Assembly: GCF_024435355.1 (NCBI RefSeq) | Contig: NZ_JAMJWG010000003.1 | Span: 1 to 64,000, forward strand | DNA from: Streptomyces odontomachi | Lineage (GTDB): Bacteria > Actinomycetota > Actinomycetes > Streptomycetales > Streptomycetaceae | Length of the DNA: 64,000 bases | Reading direction: 5' to 3' | In this document: piece after piece, positions 8,752-16,793 of the stretch | Layout of the letters: the number at the start of each line of letters is the position of its first letter | Position numbering within the stretch: the stretch's first letter is position 1 | Translations under genes and position numbers: made by a program | Notes under the pieces: generated by a model | Databases searched by the model: none | What the model saw: the letters and a program-made list of their open reading frames with translations, nothing else | Told to the model about the DNA's origin: nothing

Positions 8752-8796
8752 GCGCTGTCCGTGGTGCGTGGGACGTGGCGCGCTGTCCGTGGTGCG
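8752..8796. repeat. Direct repeat, two 17-base copies
   Basis: GCGCTGTCCGTGGTGCG occurs at 8752-8768 and again at 8780-8796, a period of 28 bases, in the gap between the disordered-protein gene and the second tube gene. The surrounding sequence is rich in GTGGTGCG steps. No clear promoter or hairpin accompanies it. Confidence 0.7.
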
Positions 8797-8818
8797 GTGG
8801 GTGTCGCCTGTCGTGCGG

Positions 8819-11800
8819 TCAGTTCCTGGGGTCGCGGAGCCTGCCGATCCGCTCCCGGTCGAGCCGTAGTTCGGTGCGGAGCAACCGGGTGATCCGGCCG
8901 GTGAGCCGGTGGGTCAGCTCGTCCAGCTGGAAGTCGGTCAGGGCACGGGGGTCGAAGCCTCCGCGGGAGGCGTCGGGGCGCGCGGTCGGCCCCGCCCCCG
9001 CACCGTGCCGCGCGCCCTGGGGCGGCGATGGGTTCGGAGGCGGAGCCGTGGACTTGGACGTGGTGGAAGGAAGGGGCGCGGCTCTGCGCTGAACCGTCGG
9101 CGACCCCATGGTCGGGGGCGGCGGTACCGGCAGGGCGGGAGGCGCCGGGGTGGCGGCGGGCGGAGTGGTGCCGGCGGGCCGCGCGGGGAGTGCCGTCGAC
9201 GCCGGTGCCGGCAGGGGCAGACGCTGGACGACGGAGGTGGCGGAGCCGGCGGCGGGCTGCGGGGGCGACGGGATGCCGGCGGGTGCCCCGGCGCCCGTGC
9301 GCCCGGGGGCGGCGGAGGCCCCGGCGCCGGGGCGCGGGTGCGCGACCGGGCGCGCGTCCCCGCCGGGCGCCGAGCGTCGCAACGCCACGGCGGGCGCTCC
9401 CGCGTTCGCGCGCCGTTGGACGGTGGGCGGGAGCAGCGGCGCAGACGAGGGGGACAACGGGGACGAGGTCGGGGGCGAGGGCGGGTTCAGCGGCGACGTC
9501 GGCGGCCGGCCGGTGACGGCGATCGGCGGCGGCGTCCGTAGCACCGGCGCCCCGGGCCGGTCCGTACCGGCCGCGGCGAGCCCGGGCGGGACGGTGGCTT
9601 GCGGCGTCGGCAGGGGCGGTGGGGTGGCGCCGGACGCGGACGGTACCGGACCGCTTCCGGGGAAGGGTGCCGGCACGGGCGCGGTGGGGAGCGCAGGGGC
9701 GCGCTGCACGCCGGTCACCGGCGCGGGAACGTGCGGAACACCCGGTCCGGGCACGGGCGTCCCGGTCGGCGCGTTGGTCGGGAACCCGGTCTGAACGGTC
9801 GGGAACCCGGGCTGAGCCGACGCCGCGCGGGAAGCGGGAGAGGGCCCGGCAGCCGCGGGGGCGGCCGGCTGGACCGCAGGGTTCCGGGATGCGACGGCTC
9901 GCTGCACGGCACGCGGACCGCCCGGCGCACGAACACGCGGACCGCCCGACGCACCGAGCGGCACCGCGTCCGCAGGACGACCGGCGAGGGGCGCCCCGAG
10001 CGGCGAACGTGCACGCACCGCGGCGCCGGCGGAGGAAGGCGGGGTGGGCGTCGCGGGGCGTACCGGTGTGGGGGTGCTCCCCGGGCGCGCGGTGGCCGGG
10101 TCCGCAGGGGTGCGGGCGCCGGTGCCCGGTAGGGCGGTGCCAGGGGTGAGCGGTGCGGGCGGGGTGGAAGGGACGGAGGGTGTGGCGGACGTGGCCCGTT
10201 GGACGGGGGCAAGGGGGGCTCCGACCGTGCCGGGCACCGCGGATGCCGTTCCCGGACGGCCTGCCCCGGTGCCGGCACCGGGGGCGATCCCGCGTGAAGT
10301 GGGCACTCCGAGGCCACCGCGACGCCGCACGGACGTCGCACCAGAGGTGCTTTCCCGGCTGCTCGGCACGGCATCAGGGGAGGTCGACGATGCGGTGGCA
10401 GGGCGCAGTTGCACGGCCGCGGGCACCCCCGTCGCGCCCCCGGACACGCCCCGCGTTCCGGCAGGGGTCGCGGAACCGCTCCGCCCCGTGGGCTGCCCAA
10501 GCCCGCCGGCGGTCGGTGCGGCTCCGGCTCCGGCTCCGGACACGGGCTCAGAGCCGACGGCTGCCGTCGACGTCCTCGGTGCCATCGGTGCCGTCGGTGC
10601 CGCTGGCGGTGTCGTCGGCGCCACGGGTGTCGTGCGGGCGGACGGGGCCGGTGGTGTGGTGGCAGCGGAACGGGGGGACGGGCGGCCGGACGGCGTCGAT
10701 CGCTGCACGCCGACCGGGGACGGGCCGGACCCGGCGGCCGGGCCGGCAACACCCCCCGGGCGGGGCGAAGGGCCACCGGACCGGGGTGAAGGGCCATCAG
10801 GGCCCGACGCCTGCGTGGTGGCCCGGGGCGCCGGAAGGCCAGGGCCACCGGTGGGCGCCTGCGGGCTCGCCGGGCCGGTGGCCGGGGACTGCGATCCGGG
10901 GTTCCCGGCCGCTCTGCCACCGCCCGCATCGGGCGCCGGCACGCGGGGTGGGGGCGAGCCGGCGCGTCCCTCGGCCGCGCGCTGCACGCTCCGTCCGCCC
11001 CCTGCCGGCCCCGGAGAACCGGAACCCGCAGGACCGGAACCCGCGGAAGGCGCAGGTGCACCGCCGCCACCGGAACGGGCGGAACCCGTAGGTGCGGGTC
11101 CGGGCGCGGCGGACGTGGCCGGCGGGGTCGTCCGGGGCCCGGAGGCGGGCGCACGGCCGCCGGGCGCCGGCGTGACCGGTGCCACCGCCGGGCCCGTGGA
11201 CTTCCGTTCGGGTGCCGGCACACGTGCCGGCGCGGGGCTGCCCGCGGGTGTCACAGCGCGTCCGATCGCCCGGGTCGTCCCGGACGTCCCGGTCGCCCCG
11301 GGACCAGCCGCCTGCGTACCGCCCTGCGGAGCCTGCGTGCTCCTTCCCCGCGGGGTCACCGCACGCTGCACCGGCCGCCCGTCGGGGCCGCCGGTGGGCC
11401 GGGGCATCACCACGGCCGCCTGCTGCGACCGGCCCGACGAACCCTGGCCGACCGCAGCGCCCTTGCCAACCGCAGGCCCTTGGCCGGTCTGCGCACCCGG
11501 ACCGGCTGCCGCTCCCCCGCCCGGCTCCGAGCCGTCCTTGCCGTCCTTGCCGTCCGCGCCCCCGGTCGCGCGAGCGGGGGGTGCCGGAGCGGCGGTGGGA
11601 CTGGCGCTGGTGGGACCGGCGCTGGAGGCACCGGACGGGAGCCGGGCGGGCAGCGTGCGGCGTTGCGCGGGGACGGGCGCGGACCTGGTCAGCGGGACCG
11701 GGGCGGGGTCTGGATGCGGGTGCGCCGGGGACACGCGGATGCCCCGCGCCGGAAGCGCGGGGGTGGCCGGTGGGGGTGCTGGGGACGCGGGGTCCGGCCC

Positions 11801-12244
11801 GGCCGGTGACGGGGCGCCCGACCGGACCGGAGCTGGGGGTTCGGGAGCCGTCGAAGGGTGTGTTGACGTGGACAGCAGGGTTCCGGCGGGGCCGCCGCGT
11901 GCCGCGTCCAGGACGGTGTGCGGGACCGTGCCGGTGAAGGACGGGTTCTGCCAGGTGGCCAGCCGGCTCCCGAAGCCGGCGTCGGCGACGCCTGAGGCGC
12001 CGCCGGTCACCGCCCGCTGGATGGGCGGCATCGTCGACCAGGCGGCCCGGACGACAGCGGGCGGACCCGCCGCACCGCCGGCCTGAGCACCGGGCACCGT
12101 GGCCGCACCGCTCACGCCGCCGGCCGACGCGCCCTCACCTGCGTCGACCGACCGGTCACCCGTACCGGTGCCCGCCGTACGCGACGGCGCACCCTGCGTC
12201 GCCGAGCCGGCGCGCGTGCCCCGGAAGCGGTCCAGGAACCCCAT
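8819..12244 (-). CDS. 1141-residue disordered Pro/Ala/Gly/Thr protein with spaced VQR motifs, at the tape-measure position
   Basis: The N-terminus is MGFLDRFRG. The C-terminus is a short charged helical domain (about residues 1097-1137, containing LTDFQLDELTHRLTGRI). About 1050 residues between them are low-complexity and probably unfolded. Through this region runs a short motif, [I/V]QR with A, S or R often next: residues 75, 292, 420, 513, 681, 780, 846, 942, 1006 and 1051, with AQR at 193 and a VQL variant at 611. Spacing is about 100 residues, falling towards the C-terminus. The gene follows the tube and two small assembly genes and precedes the baseplate genes, where phages keep the tape measure. 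It may set particle length, be carried in the tube, or be an effector. No known enzyme domain is visible. GC skew and frame use are as expected for a real gene. Confidence 0.7.
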   Translation of the reverse strand: MGFLDRFRGTRAGSATQGAPSRTAGTGTGDRSVDAGEGASAGGVSGAATVPGAQAGGAAGPPAVVRAAWSTMPPIQRAVTGGASGVADAGFGSRLATWQNPSFTGTVPHTVLDAARGGPAGTLLSTSTHPSTAPEPPAPVRSGAPSPAGPDPASPAPPPATPALPARGIRVSPAHPHPDPAPVPLTRSAPVPAQRRTLPARLPSGASSAGPTSASPTAAPAPPARATGGADGKDGKDGSEPGGGAAAGPGAQTGQGPAVGKGAAVGQGSSGRSQQAAVVMPRPTGGPDGRPVQRAVTPRGRSTQAPQGGTQAAGPGATGTSGTTRAIGRAVTPAGSPAPARVPAPERKSTGPAVAPVTPAPGGRAPASGPRTTPPATSAAPGPAPTGSARSGGGGAPAPSAGSGPAGSGSPGPAGGGRSVQRAAEGRAGSPPPRVPAPDAGGGRAAGNPGSQSPATGPASPQAPTGGPGLPAPRATTQASGPDGPSPRSGGPSPRPGGVAGPAAGSGPSPVGVQRSTPSGRPSPRSAATTPPAPSARTTPVAPTTPPAAPTAPMAPRTSTAAVGSEPVSGAGAGAAPTAGGLGQPTGRSGSATPAGTRGVSGGATGVPAAVQLRPATASSTSPDAVPSSRESTSGATSVRRRGGLGVPTSRGIAPGAGTGAGRPGTASAVPGTVGAPLAPVQRATSATPSVPSTPPAPLTPGTALPGTGARTPADPATARPGSTPTPVRPATPTPPSSAGAAVRARSPLGAPLAGRPADAVPLGASGGPRVRAPGGPRAVQRAVASRNPAVQPAAPAAAGPSPASRAASAQPGFPTVQTGFPTNAPTGTPVPGPGVPHVPAPVTGVQRAPALPTAPVPAPFPGSGPVPSASGATPPPLPTPQATVPPGLAAAGTDRPGAPVLRTPPPIAVTGRPPTSPLNPPSPPTSSPLSPSSAPLLPPTVQRRANAGAPAVALRRSAPGGDARPVAHPRPGAGASAAPGRTGAGAPAGIPSPPQPAAGSATSVVQRLPLPAPASTALPARPAGTTPPAATPAPPALPVPPPPTMGSPTVQRRAAPLPSTTSKSTAPPPNPSPPQGARHGAGAGPTARPDASRGGFDPRALTDFQLDELTHRLTGRITRLLRTELRLDRERIGRLRDPRN

Positions 12245-12247
12245 GTG

Positions 12248-12406
12248 TCAGCCCTCCGCCCCGCCTCGGGACACCAGGGCCGCTATGTGGTCCGCGTAAC
12301 GGCGCCGGTCGTGGTGTTCCAGGTCCAGGATCTCCGCCTGGCTCCAGTGGAAGTGGTAGGCGACGTACGCGATCTCCTCGTGCAGCCGGTCGGTCGCGTA
12401 CGTCAC
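12248..12406 (-). CDS. Small conserved CIS protein (DUF6760-like)
   Basis: 52 aa from the GTG at 12406. The sequence HEEIAYVAYHFHWSQAEILDLEHHDRRRYADHIAAL resembles the short proteins annotated as DUF6760 in phage-tail-like clusters; the family name is from memory. The start overlaps the stop of the upstream assembly gene (GTGA), so translation is coupled. Together the pair sits between tube and tape-measure position, where phages place tail assembly chaperones. It is easily missed because of its size. Confidence 0.75.
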   Translation of the reverse strand: MTYATDRLHEEIAYVAYHFHWSQAEILDLEHHDRRRYADHIAALVSRGGAEG

Positions 12407-12930
12407 GATTCCCCCAGGCGGCTCCCGCCGAGTTCCACTTCGAAGGGCTCCGAGCAGTGCGGGCACTCCACTTCGGCGCGGGTGTGGCCCTCTGCGTTGA
12501 TCTGGCGGTAGAAGTCCTGGAGGAACGCCAGGTCGGAGGCGAACATGTTCTCCACGATGCCGTCGTGCACCATCGCCAGCGTGCCCAACCGGGTGATGAC
12601 CCGGCCGAGCAGCACCACCGACAGGTAGGCGGGGTTCTCCTGCACCCGGACGTCCCGCAGCGGCACCAGCTCGTCGCGTGCGGTGGACAGCCGCATCACG
12701 CCCTCGCGGTGCACCGTGCCCGACTCGTCGACGTAGCCGCGCGGCAGCTCGAAGGGGAACTCCGTCTGGAGGCGCTGCGCCGGCAGCGCGGTCGGCGCGC
12801 CGAGGGCCGGCGCGCCGACCGCGGGGCCCGGAGCCCCGCCGGGGGTTTGCGGGGCCTGCGGCACCCCGTCCGACGGTGCGGACGGCGACGGGACGGGCCC
12901 GCCCGCCGTCCGAACAGTCGTACGTCGCAT
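12403..12930 (-). CDS. CIS tail assembly protein with C-terminal zinc-knuckle motif (chaperone candidate)
   Basis: 175 aa. After a Pro/Ala-rich N-terminus of about 50 residues comes a folded domain with FPFELPRGYVDESGTVHREG and the helix LLGRVITRLGTL. A CPHC motif (ECPHCSEPFEVEL) lies near the end. This matches the tail-assembly proteins that follow the tube gene in many CIS and Mu-like tails. The start ATG overlaps the tube gene stop by one base. It probably assists tube or tape-measure assembly and may not be part of the final particle. Confidence 0.75.
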   Translation of the reverse strand: MRRTTVRTAGGPVPSPSAPSDGVPQAPQTPGGAPGPAVGAPALGAPTALPAQRLQTEFPFELPRGYVDESGTVHREGVMRLSTARDELVPLRDVRVQENPAYLSVVLLGRVITRLGTLAMVHDGIVENMFASDLAFLQDFYRQINAEGHTRAEVECPHCSEPFEVELGGSRLGES

Positions 12931-13373
12931 TACTCGATGACCAGTTCTTCGAACGTGATGGTCACCGTCTCGGTCAGGGTCGACGCCTCACCGGCCTTCA
13001 CCGTGCTGGTGTCGATCTTGCTGCACCAGGCGTTGCGCATGTTGTACCGCTTGACCGGATTGTTCTGGTAGTCCATCACCATGATCGTGGCGTTCTTGCG
13101 GGCGGAGCCCATGGCGCCGTTGACCGACTGGGTGATCCACTGGTTGAAGGCCGCGGACTGCGTCATGCCGCGCACGACCGTGCAGGTGCCCGCCTTCTTG
13201 GTGCCCGGCATCTTCTTGGTGACCGGCTTCCCCTGCGCCGAGACCTGCTGATACTCGATGACGTCCTGTTCCAGGCTGAGGCCGCTGACCTCGGCGAGGT
13301 ACTCGACCATCACGCCGTCGATCTGGAGACCGAAATTATGTGAGGTGAGGGCGTCACCCGGCTGGAGACTCAT
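12930..13373 (-). CDS. CIS main inner tube protein (gp19/Hcp-like, Afp1-type)
   Basis: 147 aa. It is a standard CIS tube protein of the T4 gp19 family: HNFGLQIDGVMVEYLAEVSGLSLEQDVIEYQQ at the start and a beta-rich end (TLTETVTITFEELVIE). It should stack into hexameric rings inside the sheath. It follows the sheath gene by 86 bases. A strong expression signal is expected because this is one of the two most abundant parts, and the codon use is strictly GC-ending. Confidence 0.92.
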   Translation of the reverse strand: MSLQPGDALTSHNFGLQIDGVMVEYLAEVSGLSLEQDVIEYQQVSAQGKPVTKKMPGTKKAGTCTVVRGMTQSAAFNQWITQSVNGAMGSARKNATIMVMDYQNNPVKRYNMRNAWCSKIDTSTVKAGEASTLTETVTITFEELVIE

Positions 13374-13459
13374 GTGTTGGCCGTCCTTCTTGCTGTCCTG
13401 CTGGAGTGTTGACGGGGGCGGTTGGCGCCGTTACCGGAGAGTGGGCCGAACGAAAGGCC

Positions 13460-15043
13460 CTACTCCTCCAGTTCGCCGTTGCCGCTGGAGAACTGGGCCA
13501 GCCGGAAGATCACGAACTCGGCGGGCTTGACCGGTGCGATGCCGATCTCGCACACCACCCGGCCGACGTCGACGGACTCCGCCGGGTTGGTCTCCTCGTC
13601 GCACTTGACGTAGTACGCCTCCTCGGGGGTGGCGCCGAAGAGGGCGCCGCTGCGCCACTCGCTCACCAGGAAGGCCGAGATGTTGCGCCGGATGCGGGCC
13701 CACAGCGCGTGGTCGTTCGGCTCGAACACCACCCACTGGGTACCGGTGAGGATGGACTCCTCCAGGTAGTTGAAGTACCGGCGGACGTTCACGTAGCGCC
13801 AGGCCGGGTCGGAGGAGAGCGTGCGCGCGCCCCAGACCCGGATGCCGCGGCCCGGGAAGGCGCGGATGCAGTTCACGCCGATCGGGTTGAGCAGGTCCTG
13901 CTCGCCGCGGGTGATCTGGATCTCCAGGTCGACGGCGCCGCGCACCACCTCGTTGGCGGGGGCCTTGTGCACGCCGCGCTCGGCGTCGTTGCGGGCCCAG
14001 ACGCCGGCGACGTGGCCGCTCGGCGGGATCAGCCGGGACTGTCCCGAGGCCGGGTCGAAGGACTTGATCCAGGGGTAGTACAGGGCGGCGTACTTGGAGT
14101 CGTAGCCGGCCGTCTCCTGGCGCCAGACGCGGATCTGGCGGGCGTTCAGGCCGGGCGGCGGGTCGATGATCGCGACCCGGTCCCCCATCAGCTCGCAGTG
14201 CGCGATCAGGCCGAGCTGGACCGCCTTGACGGCCTCCAGGTCGATCACGCCGCGCTGGTAGGCGGCCATCAGGTCGGGCACCGACACCATGGACACCTCG
14301 TCGACGGCCTCCAGGCCGCCGAAGCCGGTGCGGTCGGCGCTGTCGCCGAGGTACTGGGCCGGGCCGGCCTGCGCGGGGGCGGCCTCGCCGGCCGGGCCGC
14401 CGGGCGCTGCGGCGGACGGCGCGGCCAGCGTCACCGTCTGGTTGTCGGGGCGGGCCAGCTGGCCCGACGGGGCGGCCTCGGCCACCGTGATGAGCTTCGA
14501 GCGCTCCTTGACCTGGGTGACGACGTAGGCGCGGTTGCCCTTCTTGGCCGTCACGTCGAAGGTCTCGACGGCCTTGTCGCCGTCCTTGACGATCAGCTTG
14601 AAGCGCTCGGCGGGCCCCTCGCCGTCCGGGTCGGCGACCTCCACGCTCAGCGGACCCTGCTGGCCCGCCGCGGTGGCCGTCACGGTGAACGTGCCCAGCT
14701 GCTTGGGCTCCCCGGCGGGCAGCGCGGCCTGGCCGGACGAACCGGTCAGCGCGGCGGCCTCACCTGCGGCGCCGGCCGCGGCGCCACCGACCCGGACGAC
14801 GTACGCGGCGGTGCCGCCGTTGTTGAAGAAGCCGTAGACGGAGTGCGCCAGGTAGTACCCGTCGGTGAAGTCACCGAAGGCCGCGACGTACTGGGTCCAG
14901 TTGGTGACCAGGGTGGGCTCGTTCAGCGGGCCGGTCGGGGCGAGCCCGACGAAGGCCGCCACCGAGGTGCCTGCCCCCTCGATCGGGCGGGAGCCGCTGG
15001 CCACCTCCTCGACGTATACGCCGGGCGACAGGTAGGACGGCAT
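13460..15043 (-). CDS. CIS contractile sheath protein
   Basis: 527 aa. The N-terminal MPSYLSPGVYVEEVASGSRPIEG is the classic sheath signature. The C-terminal domain carries the conserved VNVRRYFNYLEESILTGTQWVVFEPND and IGIAPVKPAEFVIFRL blocks that interlock subunits. A middle insertion of about residues 85-240 is Ala/Gly-rich and likely forms the outer variable domain. The start ATG at 15043 has GAGGAG nine bases upstream. A longer frame upstream lacks an RBS. The gene diverges from the lectin gene over 300 bases that contain inverted repeats, so a CIS promoter probably lies there. Confidence 0.95.
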   Translation of the reverse strand: MPSYLSPGVYVEEVASGSRPIEGAGTSVAAFVGLAPTGPLNEPTLVTNWTQYVAAFGDFTDGYYLAHSVYGFFNNGGTAAYVVRVGGAAAGAAGEAAALTGSSGQAALPAGEPKQLGTFTVTATAAGQQGPLSVEVADPDGEGPAERFKLIVKDGDKAVETFDVTAKKGNRAYVVTQVKERSKLITVAEAAPSGQLARPDNQTVTLAAPSAAAPGGPAGEAAPAQAGPAQYLGDSADRTGFGGLEAVDEVSMVSVPDLMAAYQRGVIDLEAVKAVQLGLIAHCELMGDRVAIIDPPPGLNARQIRVWRQETAGYDSKYAALYYPWIKSFDPASGQSRLIPPSGHVAGVWARNDAERGVHKAPANEVVRGAVDLEIQITRGEQDLLNPIGVNCIRAFPGRGIRVWGARTLSSDPAWRYVNVRRYFNYLEESILTGTQWVVFEPNDHALWARIRRNISAFLVSEWRSGALFGATPEEAYYVKCDEETNPAESVDVGRVVCEIGIAPVKPAEFVIFRLAQFSSGNGELEE

Positions 15044-15131
15044 GCGCGGTATCTCCTCGGAGTACGAGTCAGGACACCCCCCACCATCACGCGTGCGGGG
15101 TACCTGCCGACACGTCCCGCGGTGCCGTACC

Positions 15132-15160
15132 GGGGGCACCGTCGTTGCCCCCAGGGGCAA
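15132..15160. promoter_or_regulatory. Overlapping inverted repeats in the sheath/lectin divergent region
   Basis: TTGCCCC-CA-GGGGCAA (15145-15160) is a perfect 7-2-7 palindrome. Its left arm also pairs with GGGGGCA at 15132-15138 across seven bases (GGGGGCA-N7-TGCCCCC). It lies about 100 bases upstream of the sheath start and 185 bases upstream of the lectin start. Either an operator shared by both directions or an RNA hairpin is possible. Confidence 0.45.
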
Positions 15161-15308
15161 ACCGGTGACCTGTGGTGCGTCGGATACGCGTGTCGACGCG
15201 GCTGCCGGGTCCGCCGGCCCTGCCGATGTGCCGGCGGTCCGGCGGGGCGAGCGGGTACCCGGGCAGGCGAGGGGGCTGTTCGGGCAGCCGGGGCTGCCCC
15301 GTAGCCTC

Positions 15309-15337
15309 CTGACGGTACTTCACACGCCGCGTAGCGT
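15309..15337 (+). promoter_or_regulatory. Candidate housekeeping promoter for the lectin gene, leaderless
   Basis: CTGACG at 15309-15314 and TAGCGT at 15332-15337 are separated by 17 bases, a good match to the Streptomyces HrdB consensus. The expected transcript start falls on the GTG codons at 15342/15345, and no Shine-Dalgarno sequence is present, so the mRNA is probably leaderless. Confidence 0.5.
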
Positions 15338-15344
15338 CCGTGTG

Positions 15345-16700
15345 GTGACTCTTTGGACTTCGCTGGAGCCCGCCTCCGCCACCGTCGACCCCGGCAACAG
15401 CACGACCGTGCGGCTGCGGCTGCGCAACACCGGGGACATCGTCGAGGAGTACCGCTTCGAACCCGTGGGTCCTGTGGCGCCCTGGACGACCGTGGAACCG
15501 CAGACCCTGCGGCTCTACCCGGGTACGACGGGCACGGTGGAACTGACCTTCGCGCCACCGCGCACCCCCGACGCGACGGCGGGACCGAACCCGTACGCGG
15601 TGCGGATCACGCCCACCGAGCACCCGGACGAGGTCACGGTCCCCGAAGGAGTCCTCACCGTCACGCCGTTCACCGAGCTGCGTGCCGAACTCGTCCCGCC
15701 CACCGTGAAGGGCCGCTTCCGCGGCCGCCCCAGGCTCGCCGTCGACAACCTCGGCAACAGCCGGCTCACCGCCTCGATCAGCGGGACCGACAACGGCGAG
15801 AACCTGGCGTACGAGCTCCGTCCCGGCAACGTCCAGATCGAGCCCGGCCGCGCCGCGTTCGTGGACGCCACGCTGCGACCGCGGCAGACGATCTGGTTCG
15901 GCTCGTCACAACAGCGGCCGTACTCGATGCTGGTGCGGCGCTCGGGTGTGCCGCCGCTGACGGTGGACGGCACGTTCGTACAGCGCGGGTTCCTGCCGCG
16001 CTGGCTGATGACGGTGCTGAGCCTCGTGGTGGCGCTGGCGATCGCGTTCGTGGCGCTCTGGCTGGCCTACAAACCGCGGGTCGACACCCGCGCCACGGAG
16101 AAGGTGGCGGCCGGCAGCAGCGCGCTGCCCAGCCCGCCGCCCTCGAAGGAAGCGGAACCGCCGAAGGACAACACCCCCTCACAGCCCCCAGCGGGTGGCG
16201 GCTCCGGCCAGACGACACCCCCTGCCGGCGGCGGGGGCGGCGGCGGATCAGGTGGCTCCGGCGGGGGCGGCGGCGGCAACAAGGGCGGCAGCGGCACCAC
16301 GCAGCACAAGCCGGCCCCCGGCGTCCTGATCATCGGCGACGGGTCGAACCGCTGCGTCGACGCCACCGCCCAGGGCAAGGACGGCACCCAACTCCAGATC
16401 CGGGACTGCAAGGGTTCGGACAGCCAGAAGTGGGACTTCCGCCCGGACGGCACGGTGCGCTCGCTCGGCTACTGCATGGACGTCGCCTGGGGCTCGTCGG
16501 ACGACGGCGCGCACATCCAGATCGCCCGGTGCAGCGGCAACCCGGCCCAGCAGTTCGTGATGAGCCAGGCGGGAGACCTGGTCAACCCGCAGGCCAACAA
16601 GTGCGTGGACGTCATGGACAACAAGACAGCCAGCGGCACCAAGCTCCAGCTGTGGACCTGCTCGGGCACCCCCAACCAGAAGTGGCACACCCAGGGATGA
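15345..16700 (+). CDS. Membrane protein with Ig-like N-terminus, one TM and external ricin-type lectin domain
   Basis: 451 aa from the GTG at 15345; the GTG at 15342 is equally possible. Residues about 1-210 are two beta-sandwich-like segments (TVDPGNSTTVRLRLRNTGD). The membrane helix is at about 219-242 (LMTVLSLVVALAIAFVALWL). A Gly/Pro/Ser-rich linker reaches about 315, and a ricin B-type beta-trefoil fills 322-451 (CVDATAQ, CMDVAW and CVDVMDN turns with QKWDF and QKWHTQ, the QxW motif). The N-terminal half faces the cytoplasm if positive-inside rules hold. This is the only plus-strand gene inside the CIS cluster, and with the CisA-like protein it gives two TM proteins with outer glycan-binding-type domains. 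A docking or wall-sensing role is inference. Confidence 0.85.
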   Translation: MTLWTSLEPASATVDPGNSTTVRLRLRNTGDIVEEYRFEPVGPVAPWTTVEPQTLRLYPGTTGTVELTFAPPRTPDATAGPNPYAVRITPTEHPDEVTVPEGVLTVTPFTELRAELVPPTVKGRFRGRPRLAVDNLGNSRLTASISGTDNGENLAYELRPGNVQIEPGRAAFVDATLRPRQTIWFGSSQQRPYSMLVRRSGVPPLTVDGTFVQRGFLPRWLMTVLSLVVALAIAFVALWLAYKPRVDTRATEKVAAGSSALPSPPPSKEAEPPKDNTPSQPPAGGGSGQTTPPAGGGGGGGSGGSGGGGGGNKGGSGTTQHKPAPGVLIIGDGSNRCVDATAQGKDGTQLQIRDCKGSDSQKWDFRPDGTVRSLGYCMDVAWGSSDDGAHIQIARCSGNPAQQFVMSQAGDLVNPQANKCVDVMDNKTASGTKLQLWTCSGTPNQKWHTQG

Positions 16701-16705
16701 CCCGG

Positions 16706-16750
16706 TGACCCCGACGGCGTGACCGTCCCTTGACCCCGACGGCGTGACCG
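16706..16750. repeat. Direct repeat, two identical 20-base copies
   Basis: TGACCCCGACGGCGTGACCG at 16706-16725 recurs exactly at 16731-16750 (period 25), just after the lectin gene stop and before the terminator hairpin. It is probably a local slippage duplication. Confidence 0.85.
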
Positions 16751-16756
16751 CCCCTC

Positions 16757-16786
16757 GCCCGCGGAGGCCACCGGCCCTCCGCGGGC
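16757..16786. terminator. Bidirectional hairpin between lectin and ATPase genes
   Basis: An 11-bp perfect stem, GCCCGCGGAGG (16757-16767) pairing with 16776-16786 around an 8-base loop, sits in the convergent gap between stops at 16700 and 16794. There is no long T-run, as is common in high-GC genomes. Confidence 0.75.
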
Positions 16787-16793
16787 GCTGCCG

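Noticed and set aside
10044..12086. 680-codon plus-strand frame opposite the disordered CIS protein
   Set aside because: Both strands are open because of GC-rich low complexity. The minus strand fits the operon, ends next to coupled genes, and has a plausible folded C-terminus. The choice is not absolute.
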